A DNA stretch of 64,000 bases from Oscarella lobularis. Taxonomy: Eukaryota > Porifera > Homoscleromorpha > Homosclerophorida > Oscarellidae. The notes beneath the pieces were generated by a model. That model saw nothing but the letters and a program-made list of their open reading frames with translations, was not told the DNA's origin and did no database searches. The translations under genes were made by a program, and so were the position numbers. The stretch spans positions 682,001 through 746,000 of the forward strand of contig NC_089180.1 in the NCBI RefSeq assembly GCF_947507565.1. The letters run 5' to 3'. Of the stretch, positions 23,640 to 36,100 are shown piece after piece (the stretch's first letter is position 1; the number at the start of each line of letters is the position of its first letter).

Positions 23640-24960
23640 AAGAAATCTTAGGAATCGGAGAGGTCACCAAAATGACCAAAAACCATGAACTATAGTTCAC
23701 GGTTGCTTAAAAATCTCAACTCACGGATTTCTAAATAAACGCGCTAGATCTACTCTACTTTATCAGTAGAACAACCCTACGAGGTCAAACGGTTCGTAGG
23801 AATCGAATTTCACACGAAAAACGACCCCTTTCCGGTACGCATTAATATCAGACACGCCCCTCGAAAAAGCAACATATTTGGCGCTGTCGACAAATTTGAG
23901 ACCGTGGAACTAACTAGGTACTTCAGCTCTATCGTTCGACATAGAAAATTTGGAGTTCTGAGAGATAGGGTTTTTGACCAAAAACCATGGACTATAGTTC
24001 ACGGTTGCTTAAAAATCTCAACTTACGGATTTTCAAATAAACGCGCTAGATCTACTCTATTTTATCAGTAGAACAACCCTACGAGGTCAAATGGTTCGTA
24101 CGAATCGAATTTCACACGAAAAACGACCCCTTTCCGGTACGCATTAATATCAGACACGCCCCTCGAAAAAGCAACATATTTGGCGCTGTCGACAAATTTG
24201 AGACCGTGGAACTAACTAGGTACTTCAGCTCTATCGTTCGACATAGAAAATTTGGAGTTCTGAGAGATAGGGTTTTTGACCAAAAACCATGGACTATAGT
24301 TCACGGTTGCTTAAAAATCTCAACTCACGGATTTTCAAATAAACGCGCTAGATCTACTCTATTTTATCAGTAGAACAACACTACGAGGTCAAACAGTTCG
24401 TAAGGATCGAATTTCACACGAAAAAAGACCCGCTTCCGGTCACACTAGTATCAGCCACGCCTCTCAAAAAAAGCAACATAGTTGGAGCGGTAGACAAATT
24501 TGGGACCGTGGAACTAACTAGATACTTTAGCTCTATCGCTTGACATAGAAAATTCGGAGATCTGAGAGATAGAGCTTTTGATCTAAAACCATGAACTAAC
24601 TATATATAGTTCACGGTTGCCTAAAAACCTGACCTCGCCGATTTCCGAATAAACGCCCTAGATCTACTCTACTTTATCAGTAGATCAATCCTATGAGGTC
24701 AAACAGTTCGTACGAGTCAAATTTCATACTGAAAAAGACTCACTTCCTGTACGCATTAATATTAGCCACGCCTCTCAAAAAAAGCCAAAAATGATAGACC
24801 GATTTGAGACCGTGAAGTTATCAAGATACTTAATTTTTCGACGTTCTAAAAGAGACCATCGTTCTCATCAACTTACAAAAGCCATTGTTGCTCTTAATTG
24901 CCTATAAATCTCATTGTCTACATCAGGCCCGATTTTTCAATAACCGTGCTAGATCTACTC
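23640..24960. repeat. 302-bp tandem repeat, about four copies
   Basis: The landmark CCATG before ACTATAGTTCACGG recurs at 23683, 23985, 24287 and 24589, exactly 302 bp apart. The first three copies are nearly identical; the fourth is clearly diverged and decays after about 24,800. Each unit carries a sequence close to the perfect palindrome TGAACTATAGTTCA. Many stops occur in all frames. It resembles a satellite monomer array rather than a gene. Confidence 0.9.
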
Positions 24961-25403
24961 ATTCGCCTTGCTATGCGTGTCGGGCACAGATTTCAAGGGT
25001 ACAGGGCGAACGGGCAAAAAAGGACAAGGAGGGGTCCCCTTCGTTTTTTGGAAACGAAATCGTCTGTTTTTACCTGTCTTTTCACGCTACAAAGTGCTCT
25101 TTGCTTGAAAACTTCCTTGCGCGTCTTGGCGAGGAGCGAGAACGGCGATCGAAAGCGCGCACGGCATTCGCGAGTCCTAAAGAGGTCCCCAATAGTCTTT
25201 CCACCGCCGAAATAATTATATGTTACCTTTAAATTCGTTCCGGCGCTTTTTCGTTGCTTTTTCGACGTTTTTTCGCCGGCGAAACGCAAATTCGAAAATA
25301 CGAATGACGGGCATGCGCAGAGCGCTCTCACGTGACATGCTAAATGAATTAATCTGTCGAACTGTATATATTCGTTGACACAAAAGCTTGTACACAGTGC
25401 TAC
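24961..25403. other. Gap without a confirmed gene
   Basis: Open frames exist on both strands (about 24,890-25,330), but they are basic, low-information, lack recognisable domains and overlap one another. The stretch separates the 302-bp repeats from the 3' end of NSFL1C. No RNA gene is evident. Confidence 0.45.
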
Positions 25404-26729
25404 TTAATAATAGTACTTATACCTTTGAACTACAACTGCATTCAAAAGTTTTGCTTCGGCCAATGTCTGCTGCTCATCCGTGAGCTCTTTGTTCGGAAAC
25501 GTCGTCATAAGCACGTAATTCGACCCCGCGGGAGAAGAACTAAAACAAGAACGATTTTTTCTGTATAAAAAAACCACCATATCTATGCAGCTTACCTGTC
25601 CACAACCGCCCTTATGTCTCGTATATAATGACTGTGATTGAATTTCTGCACCAGTCTAGAAGAAGGAATACTATTTGAGAGATACGTGGGCCCTATAAAG
25701 GAACCTGGGTCCGTTTCCCAGTCGAATCTGCACTGCAGTGATAGGCTGGGACTCGTCCACGTGCACAGAAGAAGGCGGATTGACAGGAGCCTCAGCTTGA
25801 GGCTCCGGCACCGAAGACACGACATCAGGAACTGGACTAGAGAAAAATAATAATAAAAAAAACATGACTATAATATAATCATTATTATTACCTTCCAAGT
25901 TTGTGGCCTTCTCCTCTGAACGCCTTCAGCGTCTTCTTCGGCGGCGCGTAGTTCTCCTGCCTTCGATCTTCCACGTTGAGATCGACTTCGTCTCCCTGGA
26001 CGGCGGCTATCAATTCCTGAGGAATCATCCTGGAGAAGTGTGAACGATATCTTCGACGGTTTTATTTTATATCTGCTTAATACTCTCTGGCTACGCTGTG
26101 AAGAAACAATCGGTCTGCGTCCGTGCTTCCGTCTCTCAGTGGACCGTCGTCAATGGTGAACCCGTTTTGCCAAAATCTCAACGTTTGTCTGATCTAATAG
26201 CGAGAAAAAATTCACCGAATAGAGTCTCGCTTCTACAAGTCGCAACTTACCTGTCCCTGCTTGGAAGCGGACGTAAACGGTTCGCCTACGATTTTCACGG
26301 TATCTCCTTCTGTCTCGCCAAGGCGATACCCTAGGAGACGACGATAAGACAAATATATGAGCTAATAGATTCTTATTCTTCTTGTGGTACCTGCTCCTCT
26401 GAATGCATTCGATTTTGCCGCCGCTTGTCGACGCATTTCTTCCTCTCGCTCTTCGTCCTCTAGCGTCTTCGCACCCTGCCTATAGTCGAGTGTATTGAGA
26501 CAAAGCCACTAAGACGAGATCCTTTTACTTTTTTCCAGCGTCGAAAACCGCTTGAGCCATGCTCTTCGGATCGGCCTTCTTCCGCGGTGGACCCGATATC
26601 ATCTGCCCACTAGAACACCCATAGATAAATCAGGATGCCTAACTCTGTACGTACACGTACTATACAATAATAAAAGTAGAGACTCACTTTAGCTCCGGTA
26701 ATGTCGCCTAGACGCTGTTGCCTGTTTTT
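25404..26729 (-). CDS. NSFL1C: NSFL1C/p47-like p97 cofactor (SEP and UBX domains)
   Basis: p47 is an adaptor of the AAA ATPase p97/VCP acting in Golgi and ER membrane fusion and ubiquitin handling. Minus-strand exons match its order: a linker with [11 protein letters not shown] near 26600, then [10 protein letters not shown] at 26320 before the SEP domain. The SEP domain itself has [19 protein letters not shown] near 26160 and [20 protein letters not shown] near 26000, ending [10 protein letters not shown] near 25900. The UBX domain begins [12 protein letters not shown] near 25740, continues [15 protein letters not shown] near 25640 and ends [19 protein letters not shown] then NAVVVQR near 25430. 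The stop is TAA at 25404. Exons join in frame with GT-AG introns and no lesions. I do not find the N-terminal UBA domain or a start Met upstream of 26729, so the gene is 5'-incomplete or its first exon was missed. Confidence 0.88.
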
Positions 26730-26831
26730 CTAAAACTGCATTATTTCTCTTACGCACCGAGATACAGTTCAGTGAAACCTCAAAGGATGACGATGTGATC
26801 ATGCAGAGCGAGACAAGAGGCCAGCCGTAGC

Positions 26832-26972
26832 TTGCTACGAGCGAAGTCGATTGCTGAACAGCTTCTTGTTCGAGTCTTTGACGATGTAATGAGCGATTTG
26901 ATGCAGAGAAATGTCGCTACGAGTCGCCGTTGGGAAGTAGAGCGAGCTGACATGATAAAGAACGGTGTAACG
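26832..26972 (+). CDS. Possible isolated coiled-coil exon
   Basis: The plus-strand frame reads SIAEQLLVRVFDDVMSDL and then SRRWEVERADMIKNGVT, up to a good donor (ACG|GTAAGAGG at 26973). The heptad-like pattern and splice donor look real. However, the frame has no start Met at its left end, no acceptor I trust, and no following exon that I can identify. It lies just upstream of NSFL1C on the opposite strand, where the missing 5' end of that gene would be expected. Confidence 0.25.
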
Positions 26973-27029
26973 GTAAGAGGACCCACCGAGCCGACGCGAG
27001 TACGAACAACCAGAAATTTACCTCCATAA

Positions 27030-27563
27030 ATTAAAGCGTGAGGTTTCTTGCGGGCTTCTGCGGCTTCTCTGCGAGGAAAGAAACGCAACTGGCATGAGGA
27101 GATTAAAGCGATCACGTGATTACTCGTAAGCCTTCACATATGTTTTGTTTTTGAGCGTACAGGCACAAAAGATACTACAGTATTCCAAAAATTTTAAAAG
27201 CTATGCATACCGAAAAAAAGTTGAAATATAAGAAAAGTTCACAAAGCAGTGCGTATTAGGACAAAAGCTGAAAGTAAGGTACTCTTCCAAAGAAAACATA
27301 CAGTCAAACAGGATAAATAAAATCTACTGAAAAGACTACAAAAGCCTAGGTAAAAGGTGATATCAAATAATGAAAATGAGAGTGCCCGAAAAGCGACACA
27401 GGCACATGTAGATCGGCTACAACACGTCGTTAAGCGACGGAAACGCCACGTCTTCACTTGCAAATATAGGAGGGGGATATGAAACAAGCTTACAGCAGAT
27501 TAAATGTGTCCACGTGCAAGACCACATACCTGCTATTTACGATAAAGAGGATATACAAAAATT
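27030..27563. other. Gap without a recognisable gene
   Basis: AT-rich sequence between the 3' end of the EGF-cadherin gene and the 5' side of NSFL1C. Short frames on both strands have no recognisable content. It probably includes the 3' untranslated region of the EGF-cadherin gene. Confidence 0.5.
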
Positions 27564-30500
27564 TTAATCAGCCGCGTCGTATAGCACTTCGATGTCATTT
27601 CTTTGTGAAGATGGAATTTTCGCGTACTCGTTTTCCTCGTCAGCGGCTTTCCCGCTTTCTATCTTTTCATATACTCTTTCTTCATCACTGGAAAAGATGG
27701 GCTTGTCGTTTTCGGGACCGAAAGCAGGATTGACTATGTAAACACCGCTAGTCGCTTTCATAGACGCCGGTTTTCGATCAATATACCTACTTATATGGTA
27801 GATTATATGGTACATTCAGAAGAAATATTCTACAATAACCTGGTCGGTTTCGTATGCTTGCTGTTCCTTTTCACAACCACAACAACCACGATAACAATCA
27901 CTAGCAACAAAACAACGCCACCTCCTGCAGCACTACCAACTATGATCCACTTTGAGGCTGCGAAGAGCAAGAATTAGGCTATACTCAAATACCTAAACTA
28001 TCATGCACTTTGCTGTACCATCGGAACTAATTCGAGGACATTGGCCTGTTGGCGAACAGTGCACCGTTAATGAAATCGTCGCCAATCCAGTTAGGGAAGG
28101 TTTTCCACCATCCTTCGCTGATACTTGAAGCTCGTACGAGGAGTAAGCATTCGAATCCAACTCTTTAGCTAAGGAGACTTCGGCAGTCAACGAGTCAATG
28201 GTGAAATAATCCTGAGTCATTTCCATGCTGTACATCACCTCTCCGTTGCTTCCTAGAAAACAATAGCAAAGTGATACGCGCATAATTCAACGAAAAAACT
28301 TTACCTGAATCGGCGTCGATTGCACTGGTGTTGACGACGCTGAAACTGCGAGGCAATCCGACAACAACGTCCGATGGAGTATATACCTCTTTGCTGAACA
28401 TAGGCGAATTGTCGTTAACGTCACTCAAAGAAATAACGGCGATCGTTTCAGACGTCCGGAGAACTGGCTGAGTCAGACTTGCTACTATGGCGACTGTGAT
28501 TTCCCTGACAAATTCGTAATCCAACTGGACCGAATTCGCTACTTGGAGAACTCCGGAGTTGGTTATGGTAAACGCATTGGCACGGCTACCCGATTTGAAT
28601 TCCTGGCTTCTTATTGAATACATGACGTTGGTGCTAGGCTTTCCGTCAACAAGAGCTTTGACACTCAAAACAGAAGAGCCGTCGGGTGAGTTCTCTTGTA
28701 AAGTTGTGCTGTAATGTTCTCGATCAAATAGTGGCCTCTTGGCACTCGTTTTGTTCACAAAAAAGAGAACGGTCACTTGGCCATATAGGCTCGGGTTCTG
28801 TGTATCCAGAGCTCTGATAACAAGAGTGTACGTGTCCGTTACGTAATAGTTGAGCACCGCATCATCTGACAGATAGATTTCAACAGCACCGGCGGAAGAA
28901 CGTTTAATCGCAAATACACGTACGTCTTCCGATTCACTGGTATTCAATTAGGGTGCGATCTGAACCGACATCTGAATCAGTCGCTGTCAAAGACAACAGC
29001 ATCTCGCCTCCTTTTGTTTGCTCTCCGACAAGAAAGGCATACTGACGTTGTTTAAATTCTGGAGCGTTATCGTTGACGTTCGTGACAGATATCCTGACCG
29101 TAGCGACAGTGACGGCACCAGGAACGTCGGACGTCTGCATGTGCAAGAATGTTGACGTTGTACTCCTTCTGTTGCTCGTAATCTAATGCTTTGCTCAAGG
29201 AGAGGATGCCGGTTTTCGCGTGTACACTGAAAGGAAGAGATTCGGCGTAGTAAAGACTGTACGAAATGCGACTAGCATTGAGCTGAGTCGCGCGTAGCGA
29301 CAAACGCGGTGTGACGGGAACAAGAGACTGAACTGGAGCATCTTCGGCAAGACGTGCAACTCCTTTCGAACTGACAAACTCAAACTCATCAGAGATAGTG
29401 ACGGTCAGACGAAAGGTGCAAGATTTCGGTCTTGACGATTGATCTCGAGCTGTTACAGAAAATGTTGCCAAGTTAAACAAGCCAGGCGGCTTTGGCGGAG
29501 AGAATCACGTCTGCTCCTGTCGAATCATTCGTCACCACATCGAAGAGGTTTCTTGATAGAGAAGTTGACTGGAAGTTTGTCAGAGTGTAAGATAGTCTGC
29601 CAGCTGCACCGCTATCGACGTCAGTTGCTTCCAGAGTAAATAACGCCGAGCTTGCATTAGTCGTATAGGGAAGAGAAGTTGTTAGACTTCCTGGTATACA
29701 TTGTGGAGCGTTATTGAGCGATATGACTTTTACGTCGATCTTTTCTCTCGTGTGGCACTGAGGCTGACCGTGATCAGATGCAACCACAATTAGAATGTAA
29801 GATTCGTCTCCAACAGACCGAGCTAGAGTAATCAATCCACTTTGGGAATCGATGTTGAACCGATCTGAGGCCAATGCATCCAGAGAATACTTCACTATTC
29901 CATTTGGTGAAGCTTTGCCGTCTTTATCAATTGCACTCAATCGAACAACATTCGTTCCTATAGGAGCCATTTCACTGACATCGACAGACGAGGAAAGGCC
30001 GACGAAAACGGGACAGTGAATATTCGGTTGAGTCACGGTCAGAGATATTTGAAGATTACCGGTCAATGATGGCACTCCGCTGTCGGTCGCAGAGAGAGTA
30101 AACAAGAAAACGTCGCCAACAAAGCTACGCAACGATGCTGCCGTGACGATAACACCCGTTTGAGTGTCAACTTTGAACAGGGAATGACGGCCATCTGAGC
30201 TTGCAAGACTGTATGTAATGCGACCGTTCTTTCCACTATCGATGTCTAAAGCGGGCTCAGACACGACGACAAATCTGATGTCTGCCGTCAGCGGAACAGC
30301 GACGTCGATAGACGAAGCCTTGAAGGTGGGCGAGTGTTGATTAATTCCAGATAACTGATCACAGCGAGGTCCGTCGTAGTGTGCAGTGCATTGACAGGTA
30401 TCTGGCCCAATGCACACTCCTGTAGACACATTGCCGCAGTTATTCACCGCTGAGCAGTCGGGTGTACTGCACTCCGGTCCCGTCCATTTGGAATCGCAAG

Positions 30501-32783
30501 TGCACGTATCTAGAGCAAGACACTTTCCATGGCCTAAAGACGAAAATTATAGAACTTCCCAAAAGAATCTCATTATAATCAGTCGCACCTGAACAAAATT
30601 TTTTTGCTTCGCACGAAAACTTGCTGCAGTCAGAACCCGCGTAGCTGTACTTGCAGGCACACAAATCAACTTCGATGCAGACTCCGTTGCCAGAGCAATC
30701 GCTCTGACCGGAACACGACGCCACGCTGCAGTTCGAGCCCTTATAACCCGCGTAGCACGAACAGTATTTCTTCCCGTTCTGAGCCAGACAGACGCCGTTT
30801 CCCGAGCAATCGTCCAACTCCGGACAATCGGTCGGCGTCGCACAGTCGACGCCGGAAAATCCACCGGAGCAAGAGCAGATATTCGGTGCAACGCAATCAC
30901 CGTTTCCAGAGCAATCTCCGACATTAGTGCACGTCGGAAACGCGCAGCTCGATCCTCCCCAACCGTCCTTGCAGACGCATTTGTCAAAGCTGACGCACGA
31001 GCCGTGATTGCTGCAGTAGCCGATGGCTTCGCACGAGTGGCGATCGCAGCTGACTCCCGCCCAGCCGTAGTCGCATTTACACTTGTCGTGATCGATGCAT
31101 GCTCCGTGGTTCGAGCAATCGCTGATGCGACTGCAGTTGGCTTTCTCGTTACAAGACGAGCCAGTAAACCCGACGGAGCATGCACACACATCGTGAGACT
31201 TGCATCGACCTTGAGATGGACTCGTACAGTTGGACACTCCGTAACAAGTTGCTACAAAGCAATTCATTAGATATCGGTTTTCAAAAAACTTATGACACTG
31301 TCTGGGATTTGGTTGGCGCCAACATAAAAAGGGGTTCTGAGTAAGCACGTGTGTCCAAAAAATTTTCAAAGCATAACATTTTTTGTGTTTTGTAAGAGAA
31401 ATCTAATTTTAGATCTACGAGCAGGGTGGAGCCCCCAGACCTATTCTAAGTGCCCACTACTGAAGAATTCTGGCTACGTCACTGGTACAAACTGATACTT
31501 ACATGGTTCGTCACAAAGAATACCGTCCCATCCGAAGTGACACTTGCAGAATCCAGACACGCAATCGCCATTCAAACTAAAGTTTTCACACGATCCTAAA
31601 ACAATTGTTCTAAGTCATAATCGTGTCAAAGCGAGGATCAAACTAACCGAGATTACAGTCTTCTCCGAACCAACCGGGAAGACAGATGCAGGTGCTATTT
31701 ACGCAGCGTCCCTTTCCAGAGCATTGCGTAGGACAGCCTAGACTCGTCCATAGGAAACTGAGGAATTTGGCATTTAGATATCATACCCGTTTGATAAGTT
31801 TCCTGCTGAGACAAAGTTGTGTCATTCGTAATAGCTACGTCAAATATGCACTCCTGCAAGCGGACGCCGTCGAGACCTTGTTGTTTGCAAAGACTTTCGG
31901 CCATCTTTAGTAAGAGGAAATAGTAAAAAGGCACGCGGACGTATGTGACCTCACCATCCTGGTAGAAGAGTCGATATCGTTGATTGAGTAGAGCGGAACG
32001 AATCTAGGATCGGTGTAGGAGGAGTCCAACGTGTCGTCTTTGTGAAAATTCGAATGATTCCACGACCACGTGCCATTCAAGCCGGAGCCATCAAACGACT
32101 TGGCAATTTTCCCTGCATACCACCCAATCAGAAAAACACAAAACTGAACATAAAACCTTACATGACTTAGCAAAGTCCAACACTTTGGCAGGAACGTAGG
32201 TGACACCATCGGATCCCACCAAGTCGTTTGTCACATTTCCGTCCATCAGTCCACACAATCCTTCCGTTGATCGTTTGAACGATGCCACAGGAGCAAAAAG
32301 AATGTTGATAAATTGACGCTCCATCGCTGCACTGTACCGGACGTCAACAGACAAAGACACGCCGTTTGCAAATTGAAATGAAATCAAAGCTATGCTTTCA
32401 GGCGACGACATCAAGGATACTTCAACGTGAACTGCGTCCTTAGCCAAGTTGAGCTTGAGACCATCCGATAAGGACGTCACGATACCGTTGAGTCTAAAAG
32501 AAATATTATTATCATATCGTTAAATCGTCTGACAAACTTTAGAGTGGGTAAGTCTGAAGGCTTAGGCTGGTGAAGCGTTGAAATGGAAACGACATTCGGA
32601 CCAGCTTTTATTGCAACGGCGCCAATCAGAGACGCTCTGGCGTACTTGAAGAAACGAGTGTCCACTCCAAAGTCGTTGGCAACGCTCTTGCAATACCAAA
32701 ATTCGCCAATATCCGTCAAGACCTATAGAAGACAAGTTGTCCAGACAGATACAAAAAATTAAAATATTCACTGAACGCGGCAT
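27564..32783 (-). CDS. Single-pass adhesion receptor: VWD-like, EGF repeats, cadherin repeats, TM, ITAM-like tail
   Basis: In protein order on the minus strand: a signal-peptide-like Met frame ([10 protein letters not shown], 32783). A VWD-like region follows (GEFWYCKSV near 32700, then [16 protein letters not shown] near 32240). The downstream segment seen in MUC4/SUSD2-type proteins comes next ([13 protein letters not shown] near 32000, [15 protein letters not shown] near 31840). There are about ten tenascin-type EGF modules (31740-30350), each with C-x-C and G-x-x-G-x-x-C. Seven cadherin-like repeats run from 30340 to 28010, with DxNDNAPEF or DVNDNSP linkers and DxD/AxDxD motifs in several. 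A membrane helix exon lies at 27842-27957 ([20 protein letters not shown]), then a basic stop-transfer. The last exon, 27564 to about 27795, encodes a tail with YEKI and YAKI. Expected role: calcium-dependent adhesion at the cell surface. Frame changes near 28940, 29110 and 29480 break it. The link between the Met frame and the VWD frame is unproven. Confidence 0.78.
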
Positions 32784-32819
32784 TCTATAGCTGATTTTTA
32801 GTAGTATGTATGGGTCGGC

Positions 32820-32880
32820 GATAGGCAAGTGAGGGTCGGGGACGACTCATGCCTATCCAATAGAACGAATGCCCCGACCC
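32820..32880. repeat. Overlapping inverted repeats upstream of the receptor gene
   Basis: GATAGGCA (32820-32827) pairs with TGCCTATC (32850-32857). GGGTCGGGG (32833-32841) pairs with CCCCGACCC (32872-32880). The two pairs interlock, so only one hairpin can form at a time, or a pseudoknot. They lie just 5' of the candidate start at 32783 and could be regulatory; nothing more supports that. Confidence 0.6.
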
Positions 32881-33149
32881 CGCTGTCTACAAGAGTTTAG
32901 ACCGATAAAAGTTCGAAAAAACGAGCCACTTGTGACTGTGATCTACTGTAAAGTCAGTACAAGGCAACCTTTGCACTGAGGCCCCCTTCTGCGCCTACGA
33001 GACCGTTAAACGTTCAAAAAACGCGCCTCTTTCACGTAGAATACTTTTAAAAAGTAGAAAAAAAAAACATTACGACACATGATACAAACCACACGGAAGA
33101 CGGTGCTATGGAGGTTTATCCCTATCAGAGGTGCCTCACAGGCGCAGGG

Positions 33150-36100
33150 AAGGACGCTTTATCGCGTCATCGTGGCTTGAAAGGGCGCCTTCGTTGGATA
33201 ACGAAAAGCGGACACGTACTATAGAAATGATCCTAGTGAGTACGGTCTTAATCGGAGACATGTTTGTCACGCGACCATGCAGGAAGGCGCAAAATCGTGG
33301 GTTGAGCGAATCCAAGCAGCACCGATTCGCGAATCCGAGACTACTACAGTGTCTACAGAAGTTGCTTCATGAACAATCGTACGCATTGGGGAAGCTAACT
33401 CGCGATTTTAACGAAACGAGAATTTCTCTTATCAGATCACGTGCACGTCTTACCGACGAAATCTTTCAAAACAAATGGGCTTAGCGACGTAAGTCTTGAA
33501 AGAAAACACTATAGGAGTCGCTAAACAATGCCGAGAAGGCTACTTACTTGTCTGACAAAATGTACGGCTCAAGACGATGCAAGAATGCCGCTTTGCTGAC
33601 CGAATTCTCGCAAAAACGTTCATAAAGATCCCCGAATAGGACGTCACTAGCAAAAAAATTGTTACAGCGTAGCCTAAAAACCGTTTCCTAACTAAAAATC
33701 AGCGGCTGCTACCAACTAATCGTTCTGCGACTGTTCAAAATAATCTAAACAGCAGTGTGCCTAAATTTGCTGAAGAAACCTTTACTAGAGTGAACGCTCG
33801 CTCGTTCTACAGCCTATTTCCCTGAAACTTTTGTTCGTTCATGTATACTCTGACTTACGTTCCATCCAACACGATGCAGTAATCGGCGCAAACAGTCACC
33901 AACTCAGCGAAAAACTCGTATTGCTCCCCCTTTGTTGGCATGTCAGGCATGAGCGCTAGAGCGAATTCGAGATACGCGGCTAGATTGTCTAAAGTCGCAT
34001 AGGCCACGGCTTCGCGAAACTCCTTTTGACTGCCTGTCACTCCTGAATCCAACCAATGAAGGTCGAAGAGTCCGCAATGCGTTTCCTACTCGCGTACCTA
34101 CTACCGCTTTGGCCGTGCCTCGATAGAAAGCAACCCCAAGAGCGAGAGCGTCAAGAAATCGATTTTCGCTCACCAAAACGTCCAATCGCTAAGAGCAAGC
34201 GCTGCGAAATTCCCGCGGTGAGGCACAGGCTGAGACACTTACCTCTTTCCACGATCTGAGCGTCACAACATGAACGTTCTAATATCATACAGATCAGGGG
34301 GGGCCTACTCGACAGTTGTCCCTACACTAAATTTACTTTTATTCCCAGCAAGATAACTTCTCCGTTCCACGAGATGAAAGACTGACCGCACGCGTGTTGA
34401 CTTGCAACAGCCTGGGCGCAGAAACAGTTCAAATTCTCTAGGCACATTAAAGTAAGCCGTCATCTACCAGAGCTCGACTGACGTTTCCTCCGGTTGCCAA
34501 AGACTTGAAAAAGCTCGTGCTATAGACCAGCTCAACGTAACCAATGTCAAGAGTCTAGGAGAAAATTAAACACTGTAACAAATTGTGCAACGTCGACTGT
34601 CTTACGCCTAATTGGTCGCCAGATTTCACGTCGATCACGTGAGCAATTTCAGTCGTATCAAGAAGAATAATTATTTGAAAAGTCATCCACTAAACAGGAT
34701 TTCAAACGTGGCGAGAGGGGATTCTCTTCTACTGGTCGACAAACCTTCATAGCTGCTATTTTGTAGGGAACTTTCAACGTTTTTAATTGAGAAATGAATA
34801 TCTGCTTTTCTTCGTCACACGACACTTGGCTGAAGTGAACAACGTTTGATCGAGCGAAGGAGAGAACCTAAAATTATTTTTTTTCTCCTCCGCAATTAAT
34901 TATCGAATTCGCTAACTGGTTCAAAGAGTTTTCCTTCGTCGGTTTGAATGAAAACGAAGGCAACGAATCAGGATCACCCTACGAAGAAAAAATCTGAAAA
35001 TACGATTCACAATTACGGGACTGTGTACCGTCAATGGATGACTGTACAAGACACTCAAACTCGGTGAAATCGAGACCAGCATCACTTTTGAAAACGTTGC
35101 CAAAGCAACCAGGGAATAATGATTCAAAGGATGTCGACTCTGCATAAACCCCATGTGAAGAGGTTCCATGCAGCAAACTTCGCCCCGACTAAGAAAACAG
35201 ACACAACAATACAGCGAAGAGGACTCGCTTTTGCGCTTCAGTGTTCACCTTCCCGTAAAAAGGCAGCTGGATTCGGTGCTTCGTATGCCCATCTTTCTCT
35301 TGAAATTCATCATGTAGACGGAGCCCATGCTGTCGCTGAAGAGCGCTCACGTCAAATTGTCGGTAAACTACGAGACAATGGACCCCTTTGTCATTTTTTG
35401 TTCAGTGAAGCATTTTTCATAGAATTTCTACACTGTCTCTATTGAAAATGGTTGCTATGACTAGTTTTCCTTTCTATCTCTAGCAACTTGATTCACAAAT
35501 TTATGCTTTCTACTACCTCGACTTGAAGAACGGCGTGACCTGGAGGATGGGCATCTGTTATGGTTCTCAGCAATTTTCCAGCAACAACATCCCACATGGT
35601 TAACTAATCACGTGCGTTAGATAAGACCGCGATAAGCCGTACGGACTATCATCGTTCACCTGGCCACGAGCATAGCCGCATATCAGCCTGGTCGAATCCG
35701 TATTGAAACCCGTAGCGGAAATAGCCCCATATTGACCTCCTTTAATTAAAAGAAAGAAGAAGAAAAAGTGAAGCAATGCATAGCACAAGGAATATTGATT
35801 ATTTACACCTACCTTGCATTGCATCACCCAAAACCCACTTCAGGGCTTTCGCCTCTATAACAAAATCAGAACGGCTGAAGCGAAACATCAACCGCACTCA
35901 CCAAACACAAGCACCAGACCGCGTGACGTCCCTATGGCGATCACCTTTCCAGCAGCCTAAGGCTTTCAGTGTCAATTGGGGCGTCACAGCTACCCCCACC
36001 AACTCACCAGTGCCGTAGGAAAACCACTATCTAACTGCGCCTGAGATACATCAGCGTTATGAGAAAGTGCACCTATATAAACTGATTGAATTATATATAC

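Noticed and set aside
33131-33484. Plus-strand frame of 117 codons as a gene
   Set aside because: It overlaps the degraded 3' part of VPS8 on the other strand, is basic and low-information, and shows no domain.
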